This document shows positions 41,108 through 53,068 of a stretch of 64,000 nt of DNA, piece by piece. Position numbers and translations under genes: made by a program. A model generated the notes under the pieces. It ran no database searches. It was not told the origin of the DNA and saw only the letters and a list, made by a program, of their open reading frames with translations. Position 1 is the stretch's first letter. Each line of letters starts with the position of its first letter. The stretch is from Sambucus nigra (Eukaryota; Streptophyta; Magnoliopsida; Dipsacales; Adoxaceae), in NCBI GenBank assembly GCA_949130495.1, contig OX422217.1, forward strand, positions 541,447,137-541,511,136, in the 5' to 3' direction.

Positions 41108-44061
41108 TATAGATCGTGTAAAATTCTTCTTTTGTGTCTCCATAAAAAATGCATTTATTCCCCTACAATTGTAATTGCTAACTTATTCTAATCCTCAGTC
41201 CAGTACTTATCAGGCTAGGGACAACATCATCCTTTTGCTTAGTTGTTGGGTATTTCCACCCCTAATTACGGATAGCAAAACCCTTCCATCTTAGAATTTC
41301 AGGAAAAAAATCATACGCGCCTTCTAGTGCTCATAGTTATTATTATGAAATATAGGTGAATGGGTGATCGACTAACCCTTAATAAACATACACCTGGGAT
41401 TCATTTTAATGAACTTCTCTATTACCTGTTCCAAAAAATTAAGTGCTCTAGGGATATAGTAAAATTAATTCATTCCTTAACTAATTATTACATCATGTTG
41501 AAATCTAATCCTTTCTAATTGAACCCACTTTTAATTTTACTAGATAATAAAACCCACTATATCCCCAACCCAGAATGTCCATTAGTACAGTGAATAATGT
41601 TTATAAGACTTATAAAGAGACATACACATCTTACAAATAGGACAATGATAACCTCGTTGAAGTGAATCCCCTTAATTCTCTAATGCATGTGCTCATACTA
41701 GCTAAAACTTCTACATGCCTAGATTCATCTTATATACTAGTCAGACCTTGGAATCCATCAATCTCTTATTTATAATAATCTTTCCATGTGTATGCTACGT
41801 GCTAACCACCCACATTACTCAGGGTTGGAATCTTATATTGATGAAGAAGAGCGGAGGGGATTGTATATCGAAAGTTTAATTTGAAAGAAGGAAACAGGAA
41901 AAATCTCACTCTCTCAAAACCTGGAAAGGTTTTGTAAAAACTGGGCTTTATAATTTGAAGAATCATTTATGTTTTTGTTTGTACCTTGCATCATAAGATA
42001 GAAAGTAAAATAAGTTTTCCAAGAAAACTGTCTCCCGTTTGAATAAGGACTATTTCACAAGGGGATGTTGTGATATGCTATTACGTTTAGCAAATAGGAT
42101 CCTCGTGAGAACTCACATTAAACAATAGGTTCTCATTTGAAGAAAAATATGTGAGAATGTTTTTAGTTTCATAGAAAATCACTTGTGTGAAGTTATATTC
42201 GCATGATGGTTCTCTCATTCGAACAACATATTAAAAAATTTACCCCTTGTAAAATTTTACCAAAATAGATTGTATTTTCCTCATAATAACAAAAGGTTTT
42301 GTCCAGCCAATTTCATGCTTTAAATTAAATTTAAGGAAATTAGAAATACCTCAAATGTTTATCAAACCTCTGATAGTTTGAAAGTGTGAATATTCCTCAT
42401 CCGGTAGCTCTTTGTCGTAGTGCATTGTCTTCATATCCAAATATATGAAATTACAACCCGAAAGAAACTTAAAAGTACACTTTGACATTTGTTATGTAAT
42501 AAATCCAAAACAAAAAAAGAGAAGCGTAAAACCATGTCCTTACAATGAAGGTGGAAGAATTAGAGGAAATGGAAAGCGAATGGTTAAGGGAAGATCTTTG
42601 AGACCTTACTTAATGAACATCAGTCCCAAACACCACCATCATCCACATTACCTTTAACAGCACATGGTTCTAACCTCTAAACGGTCATGGTTTTATAAAA
42701 CAAGGGCCTAAATGCTAAAATAAATTCGGTATATGTTATTATGACTTGGTATAACCAAGGGATCTAGATGGCGAACCCTATAGAAAATTTGGAAAAAAAT
42801 CATAGACAATACGAAGGGATAAACAATAAGACTTTTCTTTATAATAGTAATATTTATAGAAGAATGGATGTGTTGAAGTTCTTTATACTTTCATCACATT
42901 TTTTGTAGGTCACAGTTTCCTGAAATTCTTAATTCGAGCAGAGTTTTTGGATTGGGACAAATGGTTGGGATTGGTGATGATGGGAGTTAAAGACCTTTTT
43001 ATTCACATGTCTAAAACATATGTATTTTCATCCGGTGGTTCTTTATTTTCTCTTTTAATGAAAGAGGTGAAAGAATTTCATTATCAACAGTAATTTTCTC
43101 CTATAGAACCCAATTGGTGGCATCACAGACAATGAACGTGGTGTGAAGTCTTAGCATGGTGTCTAGTGATTAATACACCAATATAAGGAGGTACTTAAAT
43201 TTAATACTAGAATTAGCAAGGTATTTAATTGAAAATATATTTTTCCTTAGAAATTAACATAACGCTTGAGCTGGTCAAATTAATTTTATTGAAAAAATTA
43301 GGTTGGAAGGCAAAAGGACTGATAATTGGGTGAAGTTAAAAGATCATTAATAATACACATAATAAATGAGCATATTTTAGGACCCAAGTGTTCACCCTTT
43401 TCATCTATTTAATAAACTTCATTTCCTTTATTATAATGAATTTCAAGAAACCTCAAATTACAATTTGTAAAAACAATTACAATAATATTTTGCACTTAAA
43501 CCAGACATATATTATGCAATGAAGTCATGAAGTGACCCTCAAAAGCGGCATCAAATTCAAGTCAATATTGCATCTTCATCCTTGGAATCTTGAAAAGGTA
43601 TAAGATAATTAATACTTTAATCCTTGGAAATTTAAATGGGTGCTTTTTATTTCTTAGAGGACAAAACATTTTATATGGATTTTTTGTAATTTATTTTTAA
43701 TTTTTTTCATTAAAAATTCATTTTCTTGGAAATCTGTTTAGAACCAGATATGCCATCTAGTTAAAACCATATTGCAATCGCATTAGAACCAGATATGCCA
43801 TCAGGTTAGAAAGATATTGCAATATCGTTTGAACTAGAATAGACATCTAGATCGAAGGAGCTTTAAATGACAACTTATTGTATACCTTGTATTTACCATT
43901 CGATACCCTATCTCATTCAAACTATATTGGAAAATCACTCAAATGAGCTTGTAAATCGTGCCTCATTTTTTATTCCATCATTTTCACACATCTTTCAAGA
44001 AAAATATTAGCAAAAGTAGTTAATTTTTGTAAGGGTTTTGAGAAAAAAAAACTATAGCGTC
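41108..44061. other. Unassigned AT-rich region
   Basis: No recognisable protein or element ends. A cluster of AACCAGATATGCCATC words at 43740-43860 recalls the motif clusters in the copia-type LTRs, so a decayed LTR could lie near 43600-44000. The 70-codon frame at 42445 shows no known features and has AT-rich, non-coding composition. Confidence 0.4.
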
Positions 44062-45110
44062 TGTAGGAGGGTAGTGAGACTGAGGTCTATGAATAACTGG
44101 AAAGGGTGAGGCGTGACCCACTCCAATGGGCGAGATCTACAAGGTTCTCAAGAACTTCTGGAGCAACTTCTGATGAGACCTTCTCCTTTTGGCAAAAATG
44201 GAGCTCAAGCTGGAACTCCCTCCCTACAAGAAGAACTTTTACAATAATAATAGTAATTTTCTCAAGAGGAGCTCCTGAGAGTGATGGTTGTTAGTGGTGA
44301 GTGAAAGAACAAGACACTTAGCAGTTAGAGAGAGCAGGGAGAGAATACTAGAGAGGTTCTAGTGTGATTTTGACAGAGTGACTTTGCTATTAAGTTTTTC
44401 TATATGTCTTGACCTTGCCCAGGGGTCCTATTTATACTCGGGCACTAGGGCTGGGTTGGCACTTTTGGCTCCAAAACTTAAAGGGTTGGTGAGGGACAAA
44501 GTCTACAGTGTACTATTTATCCATACCTTCAAGCAGTTGTGCATGTCCCCTCTGGCAGATGCCCCCTGGTGCCAACCAAAGTTCAAAATAAAATAAGTCT
44601 TCTAATGGAGGAAAAATATCTGATTTGCTAAACATCTTTTGAAACGGTAACTTTTGGTACAAACTTTATAAACTTGAGGGGGGTCTTGAGGACCACCTCC
44701 TCTAAAATCTTTGTAAGATTGAGAGGGATCTTGACGACCACCTTCTAAAATCATTTTTGTTGAGAAGGGTAAAGAGATCCCTCTCCTTTAAAATCATTTT
44801 ACAAACAGTTCTTTTCTTGTGAGCAGCCAACCCTTTCGCTGCTCACTTCAGTTGTGACTAAAAGTGAGGTGTGTGTAGTCTTGAGTGACTTCTGGGTTTT
44901 CCTACTAGAATTCTCTCAATCCTATAGTGCTAATTGGTTGAGCTTGCTCAACATTCCTTATCCTTCAACCGTCAAGTCAAAACTCCCAAGAGATCCCAAC
45001 TGGCCTACTTGAGCCCTGCTTGCTCAACTAGGTAACCTGTAGAAGAAAATAAGTGTTTAGTACTATTATTTTTTCATAATGAGGGGTTTCTTATGGTAGA
45101 CACGCCATCA
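44062..45110 (-). repeat. L1: LTR of a Tat/Ogre-like element (minus strand)
   Basis: Nearly collinear with L3 and the reverse complement of L2. On the minus strand it begins TGATGGCGTGTC and ends CTCACTACCCTCCTACA. A TATA box TATAAATAG is at 44436-44428. To its right (upstream in its own sense) lies the 79-bp array, so it acts as the 3' LTR of the element whose 3' region is 45111-49920. Small frames inside it are not genes. Confidence 0.82.
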
Positions 45111-46960
45111 TCCTAATTTGGTTTTCTGGGAGCTGAGGGGGGAGGACCTTACGGGTCCCTCCTCCCATGTAAGTTTCTGCTATTGAGGAACCCTAGTGGG
45201 GGGTTCCTTCTCAAACATCATTTTTGCTATTGAGGAAGCCTTGGGGGGTTCTTCTTAGATGTCATTTCTGCGGGGACCCTTGTGGTGGCCCTTCTGAACT
45301 TGGACTTCTGCAGTGCCCCTTGCGGGGAACTTCTTATATGTCATTTCTGCAGTAACCCTTGCAGTGGCCCTTCTCAACATGAACTTCTGCAGTGACCCAT
45401 GCGGGGCACTTCTCGAATGTCATTTCTGCAGTGACCCTTGCAGTGGCCCTTCTCAACTTGGACTTCTGTAGTGGCCCTTGTGGGGCACTTCTCAGATGTC
45501 ATTTCTGTAGTGACCCTTGCGGTGACCCTTCTCAACTTGGACTTCTGCAGTGGCCCTTGCGGGGCACTTCTCCAATGTCATTTCTGCAGTGACCCTTAAA
45601 GTGGGCCTTCTTAACATGGACTTTTGCAGTGACCCATGCAGCGCACTTCTCGAATGTCATTTCTGTAGTGACCCTTGTGGTGGCCCTTCTCAACTTGGAC
45701 TTCTGCAGTGGCCCTTGCGGGGCACTTCTCAGATGTCATTTATGTAGTGACCCTTGCGGTGACCCTTCGCAACTTGGACTTCTGCAGTTGCCCTTACGGG
45801 GCACTTTTTTAATATCATTTTTGAAGTGACCCTTGCGGTGGCCCTTCTCAACTTGGACTTTTGTAGTGTCCCTTGCGGGGCACTTCTCAGATGTAATTTC
45901 TGCAGTGGACCTTCTCAACTTGAAATTCTACAATGGCCCTTGCGGTGCACTTCTCAGGTGTCATTTCTATAGTGACCTTTGTGGTGGCCCTTCTCAACTT
46001 AGACTTTTGTAGTGCCCCTTACGGGGAACTTCAATAATGTCATTTCTGCAGTGACCCTTGCAGTGGCCCTTCTCAACTTGGACTTCTGCAGTGGCCCTTA
46101 CGGGGCACTTTTCAAATGTCATTTCTACAGTGACCCTTGCGGTGGCCCTTCTCAACTTAGACTTTTGCAATGTCCCTTGCGGGGCACTTCTCTAATGTCA
46201 TTTCTACAGTGAACCTTCTCAACTTGGACTTATGCAGTGGCCCTTGTGGGGCATTTCTCAGATGTCATTTCTGCGGTGACCCTTCTCAACTTGGACTTCT
46301 GCAGTGGCCCTTGCAGGGAACTTCTCAGATGTCATTTCTTCAGTGACCCTTGTGATGGCCCTTCTCAACTTGGACTTCTGCAGTGGCCCTTGAGGGGTAC
46401 TTCTCGAATGTTATTTCTGCAGTGACCCTTGCAGTGGACCTTCTCAACTTGTACTCCTGCAATGGCCCTTACGGGGCACTTCTCAGATGTCATTTCTGCA
46501 GTGACCCTTACAGTGGCCCTTCTCAACTTAGACTTTTGTAGTGACCCTTATAGTGGCCCTTCTCAACTTGGACTTCTGCAGTGGCCCTTACGGGGAACTT
46601 CTCAGATGTCATTTCTGTGGTGACCCTTCTCAACTTGGATTGGTGCAGTGGCCCTTGCGGGGCACTTCTCAGATATCATTTCTGTAGTGACCCTTGCGAT
46701 GGCCCTTCTCAACTTGGACTTATATAGTGGCCCTTTCAGGGTACTTCTCAGATGTCATTTCTGCGGTGATCCTTGCGGTGGCCCTTCTTAACTTGGACTT
46801 ATGCAGTGGCCCTTGCGGGGCACTTCTCGAATGGCATATTTGCGATCGAGTGACCCTGGGGGTTCCTTCTCCAATATGGCACTTCTTTGGTGGAGGGACC
46901 CTGGGGGTTCCCTTAACCTCATATTTTCTGTAATCTGAAGGGGGGGTCTTTAAGGTACCC
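45111..46960. repeat. 79-bp tandem array (A1) in a retroelement 3' region
   Basis: About 20 units of the type GTGACCCTTGCGGTGGCCCT + TCTCAACTTGGACTTCTGCA + GTGGCCCTTGCGGGGCACTT + CTCAGATGTCATTTCTGCA. The period is 79 bp (for example 45431 to 45510), with some shortened units. As 79 is not a multiple of three, every frame recurs, giving strings of overlapping 60-66-codon frames that are not genes. A related border unit (GGGACCCTGGGGGTTCC) closes the array at 46850-46920. Confidence 0.93.
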
Positions 46961-47130
46961 TCACCCATAAATATAGTGGTGAAGCTTGAAACACCCTTCT
47001 ATATTAGCCCCTTGTGCAAAGTCTTTTATGTTGGGTAGACTAAAAGGCTTTGTACACCATAAATTAATTTTTTTGTTTTTTATTTTGAGGGACCCTAGGG
47101 TTCCTTCATCATTCCCCTTAGGGTCATTAA
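46961..47130. other. Spacer between arrays A1 and B
   Basis: Unique-looking sequence with GGGACCCTAGGGTTCC-type words. Its start (ACCCATAAATATAGTGG) recurs at 59330, after the second 79-bp array. Confidence 0.6.
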
Positions 47131-48300
47131 ATGTCCTGTCACCTCTACCCAAGTTTTGTAGATGAGGCCACTTATAGTGGACCTCCTTATCTGGGTATCA
47201 ACTTGGGTGGAGGGGTAACTTGCGATGAGCCCCTTCTTCTATGGCCTTCTACTTTGTTTAGAGGGGTTGCTCATGGTGAGCCCCTCATCCTTGGCCTTTT
47301 TTCTATGGCCTTCTATCTTGGGTAGAGGGTTTGCTCGCGGTGAGCCCCTAGCACTTGGCCTTCTTTTGTGGCCTTCTTTCTTGGGCAGAGGGATTTCTCG
47401 CAGTGAGTACCTTTCCCTTGGCCTTCTTCTGTAGCCTTGTATCTTGGGTGGAGGGGTTACTCATGGTAGGCCCCTTTCCCTTGGCCTTCTTATGTGTCCT
47501 TCTATCTTGGGCGGAGGGGTTACTTGCGGTGAGCCCCTCGCTCTTGGCCTTCTTATGTGGCCTTTCATCTTGGGCGGAGGGGTTACTCGCGGTGGTCCCA
47601 TCACCCTTGGTCTTCTTTTGTGGCCTTATATATTGGGTAGAAGGGGTTACTTGCGGTGGGCCCCTCACCCTTAGCCTTCTTCTGTGTCCTTCTATCTTAG
47701 GTGGAAGGGTTACTCACGGTGAGCCCCTCCCCCTTGGCCTTTTTATGTGGCCTTCTATCTTGGACGGAGGGGTTACTCGCCCTTGGCCTTCTTCTGTGGC
47801 CTTTCATCTTGGGTGGAGGGGTTACTCGCGGTAGGCCCCTCGTCCTTGGCCTTCTTTTGTGGCCTTCTATCTTGGGTGGAGGGGTTACTCGTGGTGAGCC
47901 CCTCGCCCTTGGACTTCTTCTGTGGCCTTCTATCTTGGGCGGAGGGGTTACTCGCGGTGAGCCCCTTGCCCTTAGCCTTCTCCTTTTGGCCTTTCATCTT
48001 CGGCGGAGGGGTTATTCACGGTGGTCCCCTCACCCTTAGCCTTTTTTTGTGGCCTTCTATCTTGGGCGGAGGGGTTACTCACGGCGAGCCCCTTGCCCTT
48101 AGCCTTATTTTGTGGCCTTTCATCTTGGGCGTAGGGGTTACTCGCGGTGAGCCCCTTGGCCTTCTTCTGTGGCCTTTCATCTTGGGTAGAGGGGTTACTC
48201 GCGGTGAGTCCCTCGCCCTGAGTTCTTTTCTGTAGCATCAAGCTTGGGAAGAGGGGTCACTCAAGGTGGATCTCCTCGCCCTAGGCTATTTTCTATCAAA
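47131..48300. repeat. 63-bp tandem array (B)
   Basis: About 17 units with GGAGGGGTTACTCGCGGTGA, GCCCCTCGCCCTTGGCCTTC and TTCTGTGGCCTTCTATCTTGG. The period is exactly 63 bp (47858 to 47921). Because 63 is divisible by three, both strands stay open for more than 100 codons (plus: ILGGGVTRGEPLALGLLLWP; minus: QDRRPQKKAKGEGLTASNPS). No start context, domain or conservation supports a protein. Confidence 0.92.
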
Positions 48301-49600
48301 CTTGCAATCTTGGGAAGGTGGAGCCACTCTAAGTGGATCCCCACACTCTATGCTATTTTATTATTTGTTCACTTTCTTGAGGACTTCTCAATATTAGCCC
48401 CCTCGGGCAGAAGTTTCTTGTAATGTCGAGAGACTTGTGTGCGAAAATGTCGTACCTTTTATTTATACTTGGCAGTTGCTCAAGACTATGAGCGCTTCGA
48501 TGCCCTTAGAGCCTTAGGTGCTCATCTGGAGCACCTTATGTTTATACGTGGCACTTGCTCAAGACTGTGAGAGCTCTGGTGCCCTTGGAGCCTTAGGTGC
48601 CCATCTAGCACACCTTGTATTTATACTTAACACTTGCTCAAGACTGTGAGCGCTATGGTTCCCTTGGAGCCTTAGGTACTAAGTCGTCGTACCTTATATG
48701 TATGCTTGGCACTTGCTCAATACTATGAAAGCTTCGGTGCCCTCGGAGTCTTAGGTACTAAACTGTCATACCTTATATTTATACTTGGAACTTGCTCAAT
48801 ATTGTGAGCGCTCCGATGCCCTTGGAGCCTTAGGTACTAAACTGTTGTACCCTATATTTATACTTAGTAGTTGCTCAATATGATGAGTGCTCCGTTTCCC
48901 TTGGAGCATGAGGTACTAAACTGTCGTACCTTATATCTTTACATGGAAATTGCTCAATACATTGAGCACCCCGGTGCCCTTGGAGCCTTAGGTACTAAAA
49001 TGTTGTACCTTATATTTATATTTAGCAGTTCATTAATATGATGAGCACTCCGTTGCCCTTGGAGCCTTAGGTACTAAACTGTTGTACCTTATGTATATAC
49101 TTGGCATTTGCTCAAGACTGTGAGCGCTTCGATGCCCTTGGAGCCTGAGGTATTAAATAGTCGTACCTTATATTTATATTTGGCAGTTGCTTAATATGAT
49201 GAGCGCTCCATTGCCCTTGGAGCATGAGGTACTAAACTGTCGTACTTTATATTTTTACATGGCAATTGCTCAATACTGTGAGCACTCCGGTGCCCTTGGA
49301 GCCTTAGGTACTAAATTGTCGTACCTTATATTTATATTTGGCAGTTGCTCAATATGATGAGCGCTCTGTTGCCCTTAGAGCATGAGGCACTAAACTGTTG
49401 TACCTTATGTTTATACTTGGCCTTTAATCAAGACTGTGAGCGCTCCGGTGCCTTTAGAGCCTGAGGTACTAAAGGATCTTACCTTATATTTATACTTGGC
49501 AATTGCTCAATAATGTGAGCGCTCCGGTGCCCTTGGAGCCTTAGGTACTAAACTGTCATACCTTATATTTATATTTGGCACTTTCTCAAGGCTGTGAGTT
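48301..49600. repeat. 79-bp tandem array (C), unrelated in sequence to A1
   Basis: About 14 units with GTACCTTATATTTATACTTG, GCAGTTGCTCAATACTGTGA, GCGCTCCGGTGCCCTTGGAG and CCTTAGGTACTAAACTGTC. The period is 79 bp (49321 to 49400). The first 160 bp are a less regular transition from array B. Confidence 0.92.
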
Positions 49601-49929
49601 GCTCTATTTTCTGTGATAACTTCCAGATAAAATTTCCCCATAGTCTGTGGGGTACTTTGCCTATGATCTGAGCAAGTTGTCATTTCTGAAGTTTCCCCTC
49701 TATTTGTGGGGTACTTGCATATAGCTGAGTAAGTTATACTTTTTAGCGCAGCCCCGTGTGACTGTGCGGTACCTTTTAGTGCAACCCCATGTGACTTTGG
49801 GGTATTTTGTTATGCATATTCATTTCTTGGGAAGTAACTAAGAGATGGGGTTAGCCATTTTCCTTCCCACAAACTTTGCATAATGTAGAAGGGTGTCTAC
49901 CTATAAAAAAGAAAAAATATTATTTTATT
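49601..49929. other. Spacer between arrays C and D
   Basis: Contains four loose copies of a GTGGGGTACTT..TGAGTAAGTT word but no gene. The two inverted retroelement 3' regions probably meet in this interval. Confidence 0.5.
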
Positions 49930-50180
49930 ATAAATACTGAGAAGAAACCTAGGGTCCCGGCAGAAACTGATATTGAGCAGGAACCCCCCCGGGGTCCCGA
50001 TAGAAACTCATATTGAGGAGGATCCACCCCAGGGTCCCGACATAAAATCATAATGAGCAGGAACCCCCCAGGGTCCCAACAGAAACTCGTATTAAGAAGG
50101 AACCCACCTAGATTCCCGGCAGAAACGCATAATTGAGAACGAACCACCCCAGGGTCCCGACAGAAACTCATATTCAGCAG
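49930..50180. repeat. 40-bp tandem array (D)
   Basis: Six units of GGAACCCCCCAGGGTCCCGA plus CAGAAACTCATATTGAGCA, period 40 bp (49975 to 50015). It is the reverse complement of the border unit at 46850-46920 (GGGACCCTGGGGGTTCC..CCAATATGGCACTTCTG), showing that this side is an inverted relative of the A1 region. Confidence 0.88.
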
Positions 50181-51760
50181 GAACCCCCATCGCCGCTGAA
50201 AGTGTCAGCGTCGCTGCAAGTGTCAGCACCGATGCAAGGGTCAGCGCCGCTGCAAGGGTCAGCGCCGCCGCAAGTGTCCGCGCCGCCGCAAGGGTCGGCG
50301 CCGCTTCAAGTGCCAGGGCCGCTGCAAGTGTCTGCGCCATTGCAAGGGTCAGCGCCGCTGCAAGTGTCGGCGCCACTTCAAGTTCCAGCGCCGCTTCAAA
50401 TGTCTACGCCACTGCAAGTGTCAGCACCGCTGCAAGTGTCTATGTCGCTGCAAGGGTCAGCGCCGCTTCAAGTAGCAGCACCGCTGCAAGTGTCAGCGCC
50501 GCCGCAAGTGTCTGCGCCGGTGCAAGTGTCGGCGTCGCTTCAAGTACCAGCGTCGCTACAAGTGCCAGCACCGCTTCAAGTGTCAGCGTCGTCGTAAGTG
50601 TCCGCACCGCGGCAAGTGCCGACGCTGCTTCAAGTGCCAGCGCCGTTACAAGTGTCTACGCCACTGCAAGGGTCGGCGTCGCTACAAGTGTCTGCACCGC
50701 TGCAAGAGTCAGCGCCGCCGCAAGTGTCCGCGCTGCTGAAAGTGTCAGCGCCGCTTCAAGTACCAGCGCCACTGCAAGGGTCAGTGCCGCCGCTGCAAGT
50801 GCCAGCGTCGCCGCAAGTGTCCGTGTCGCTTCAAGTAACAGCGCCGCCGCAAGGGTCAGCCCCGCCGCAAGGGTCGGCGCCGCTCCAAGTAACAGCGCCG
50901 CTGTAAGGGTCAGCTCCGCCGCAAGTGTCGGCGCCACTGTAAGTGCCAGCGTCGCCGCAAGTGTCAGCGCCGCCGCAAGTGTCAGCGCCGCCGCAAGTGT
51001 CGGCACCGCTTCAAGTACCAGCGCCGCTGCAAGGGTCAGCGCCGTCGTAAGTGTCGGCGCAGCCGTAAGTGTCGGCGCCGCTGCAAGTGCCAGCGCCGCT
51101 CCAAGTGTCAGCGTCGCCGCAAGTGTCTACGCCGCCGCAAGTGTCAGCGCCGCCGCAAGTTTCCGCGCCGCTGCAAGTGTCAGCGCCGCTGCAAGGGTCA
51201 GCGCCGCCGCAAGTGTCGGCGCCGCTGCGAGTGCCAGCGCCGCTGCGAGTGCCAGCGCCGCTCCAAGTGCCTGCGTCGCTGCAAGTGTCGGCGCCGCTGC
51301 AAGTGTCGGCGCCGCTGTAAGTGTCGGCGCCCCTTCAAGTACTAACGCCGCTGCGAGTGTCAGCGCCGCTGCAAGGGTCGGCGTCGCTGCAAGGGTCGGC
51401 GCCACTGCAAGTGTCCGCACCGCTGCAAAGGTCGGCATCGCTACAAGCGCCAGCGCCGCTGCAAGTGTCAGCACCTACAAGTGTCCGCGCCGCCGCAAGG
51501 GTCGGCGCCGCTTCGGAAGCCAGTGCCATTACAAGTGTCTGCTCAACTGCAAGGGTCAGCGCCGCTCCAAGTACCAGCGCCGCTGCAAGTGTCCGCGCCG
51601 CTGCAAGTGTCAGCGCCACTTTAAGTACCAGCGCCGCTGCTAGTGTGAGCATCGCTGCAAGGGTCGACGCCGCTGTAAGTATCCGCGCCGTTCCAAGTGC
51701 CAGCGCCGCTACAAGTGTCAGCACCGCTGCATGGGTCAGCGCCGCTTCAAGCGTCAGCTC
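50181..51760. repeat. 18-bp GC-rich tandem array (E)
   Basis: About 85 units of GCCGCTGCAAGTGTCAGC with alternates GGGTCAGC, TGCCAGC and GGGTCGGC. The 6-codon period keeps many frames open: plus (S/P)APLQV-type repeats, minus AALTLA-type repeats. GC content is far above the surroundings. There is no signal peptide or start context, so the frames are treated as repeat artefacts. Confidence 0.93.
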
Positions 51761-51993
51761 CACTACAACAAGGGTCACTACAGCAATATCATTCGAGAGG
51801 TGCCCGCGAGAGTCACCACAGAAGTCCAAAATTGAGAAGTACCACTGCAAGGGTCAGCGCCGCTACAAGGGTCACTGCAGTAATGACAGTCGAGAGAGTC
51901 AGCGTCACTGCAAGGCTCAGTGCCACTACAAGGGTCACTGCAGAAATGTTATTCGAGAAGTGCTGCTACAAGGGTTTCGACAGAAACTCATAT
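51761..51993. repeat. Transition from 18-bp repeat to 79-bp-type units
   Basis: CAAGGGTCACTGCAGAAATG, TTATTCGAGAAGTGC and AAGTCCAAAATTGAGAAGTA are reverse complements of array A words. They are interleaved with CTGCAAGGGTCAGCGCCGCT units of array E. The two repeat types therefore meet and share the CTGCAAGGGTCA core. Confidence 0.82.
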
Positions 51994-53068
51994 TGAGGAA
52001 GTAGCTATCGCGAACAACTCCTCATCATGAAACATCAGTCTCTAAATGAACAACATCACTAACACTTTACTTTCTTGTACAGGTTGCCTAGTTGAGCAAG
52101 CAGGGCTCGAACAGGCGCGTTGGGACCTCCTGGGAGTTTTGGCTTGGCGGCTGAGGGACAAGGTATGTTGAGCAAGCTCAACCACTTAGCACTATAGGAT
52201 TGAGAGAATACTAGTAGGAAGACCCAGAAGTCACCCAGTCCTCACACACCTCACACTTAGTCACAAGTGAAGTGAGCAGCCAAAGGGCTGGCTGCTCACA
52301 AGAAAAGAACTATGTATAAAATGATTTTAGAGGAGAGGGTCCTCTAAACCCCTCTCAAGAAAAATGATTTTAGAAGGGGGTCCTCGAGACCCCCCTCAAG
52401 CTTGCAAATATTTTAGAGGAGGTGGTCCTCGAGACACCCCCTCAAGTTTACAAAGTTTGTATCAAAGTTACCGTTTCAAAAGATATTTAGCAAATCAAAT
52501 ATTTTGTCTCCATTAGAAGACATATTTGCTTTTGAACTTTGGTTGGCGCCAGGGGGCATCTGCCAGAGGGGACAGGCAGACCTGCCTGCAGGTAGGGACA
52601 AATAGTACACTGCAGACTTTGTCCCTCACTAACCCTCTAAGTTTTGGCGCCAAAAGTGCCAACCCAGCCTTAGTGCCCAAGTATAAATAGGACCCCTGGG
52701 TAAGGTCATAGGGAGAAAAATATAGACAATAGAAATTGCACTGTTACTCTGCCAAAATATCACCAGACCTACCTAAGTATTCTCTCCCAGCTCATTCTCA
52801 TAGTGCTGAGTGCCTTGTTCCTTCACTCCCCACTGACAACCATCACTCTCAGGTGTTTCCCTTGAGAAAATTGCTATTTTTGCTGTGAAAGTTTATCTTC
52901 TTGCAGGGAGTGAGTTGAAGCTTGAGTTCCATTGTTACCAGAAGGAGAAGTTTTCTTCAGAAGTTGCACCAGGAGACCTTGAAGACCTTGCAGGTAGCAT
53001 CCATTGGAGTGGGTCACGCCTCACCCTTTCCAGTTATTCATAGACCCCAGTCTCACTACCCTCCTACA
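51994..53068 (+). repeat. L2: LTR in the opposite (plus) orientation
   Basis: It begins TGAGGAAGTAGCTATC and ends CTCACTACCCTCCTACA. It is the reverse complement of L1 and L3 along its length, with the extra GACAGGCAGACCTGCCTGCA palindrome-like piece near 52570. TATA box at 52682-52690. The array lies to its left, as expected for the 3' end of a plus-strand element. No primer site follows. Confidence 0.82.
52682..52690 (+). promoter_or_regulatory. TATA box of L2
   Basis: TATAAATAG, conserved in L1 (44428-44436) and L3 (56738-56746), both on the minus strand. It is the likely core promoter of this LTR family. Confidence 0.6.

Noticed and set aside
42445..42657. 70-codon frame in the unassigned region
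   Set aside because: No recognisable domain, AT-rich codon use, and no neighbouring gene signals.
44378..44596. 72-codon frame also present at 56688 (apparently conserved protein)
   Set aside because: It lies inside LTR copies L1 and L3, on the strand opposite to their transcription; its conservation is that of the LTR.
45392..46933. String of overlapping 60-79-codon plus-strand frames
   Set aside because: The 79-bp period shifts frame each unit and reproduces the same peptide pieces. They are not genes.
47355..48241. Long open frames on both strands (up to 162 codons) over 47.35-48.24 kb
   Set aside because: They follow from a 63-bp repeat, which preserves the frame on both strands. No start context, domain or unique sequence is present.
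45111..49600. CRISPR-like regular repeats
   Set aside because: Units are contiguous with no unique spacers, and the organism is a plant; these are minisatellites.
50092..52004. Open frames of up to 227 codons with APLQVS- or AALTLA-type repeats
   Set aside because: An 18-bp repeat keeps several frames open at once. Both strands and several frames are equally open, so it is a composition artefact.
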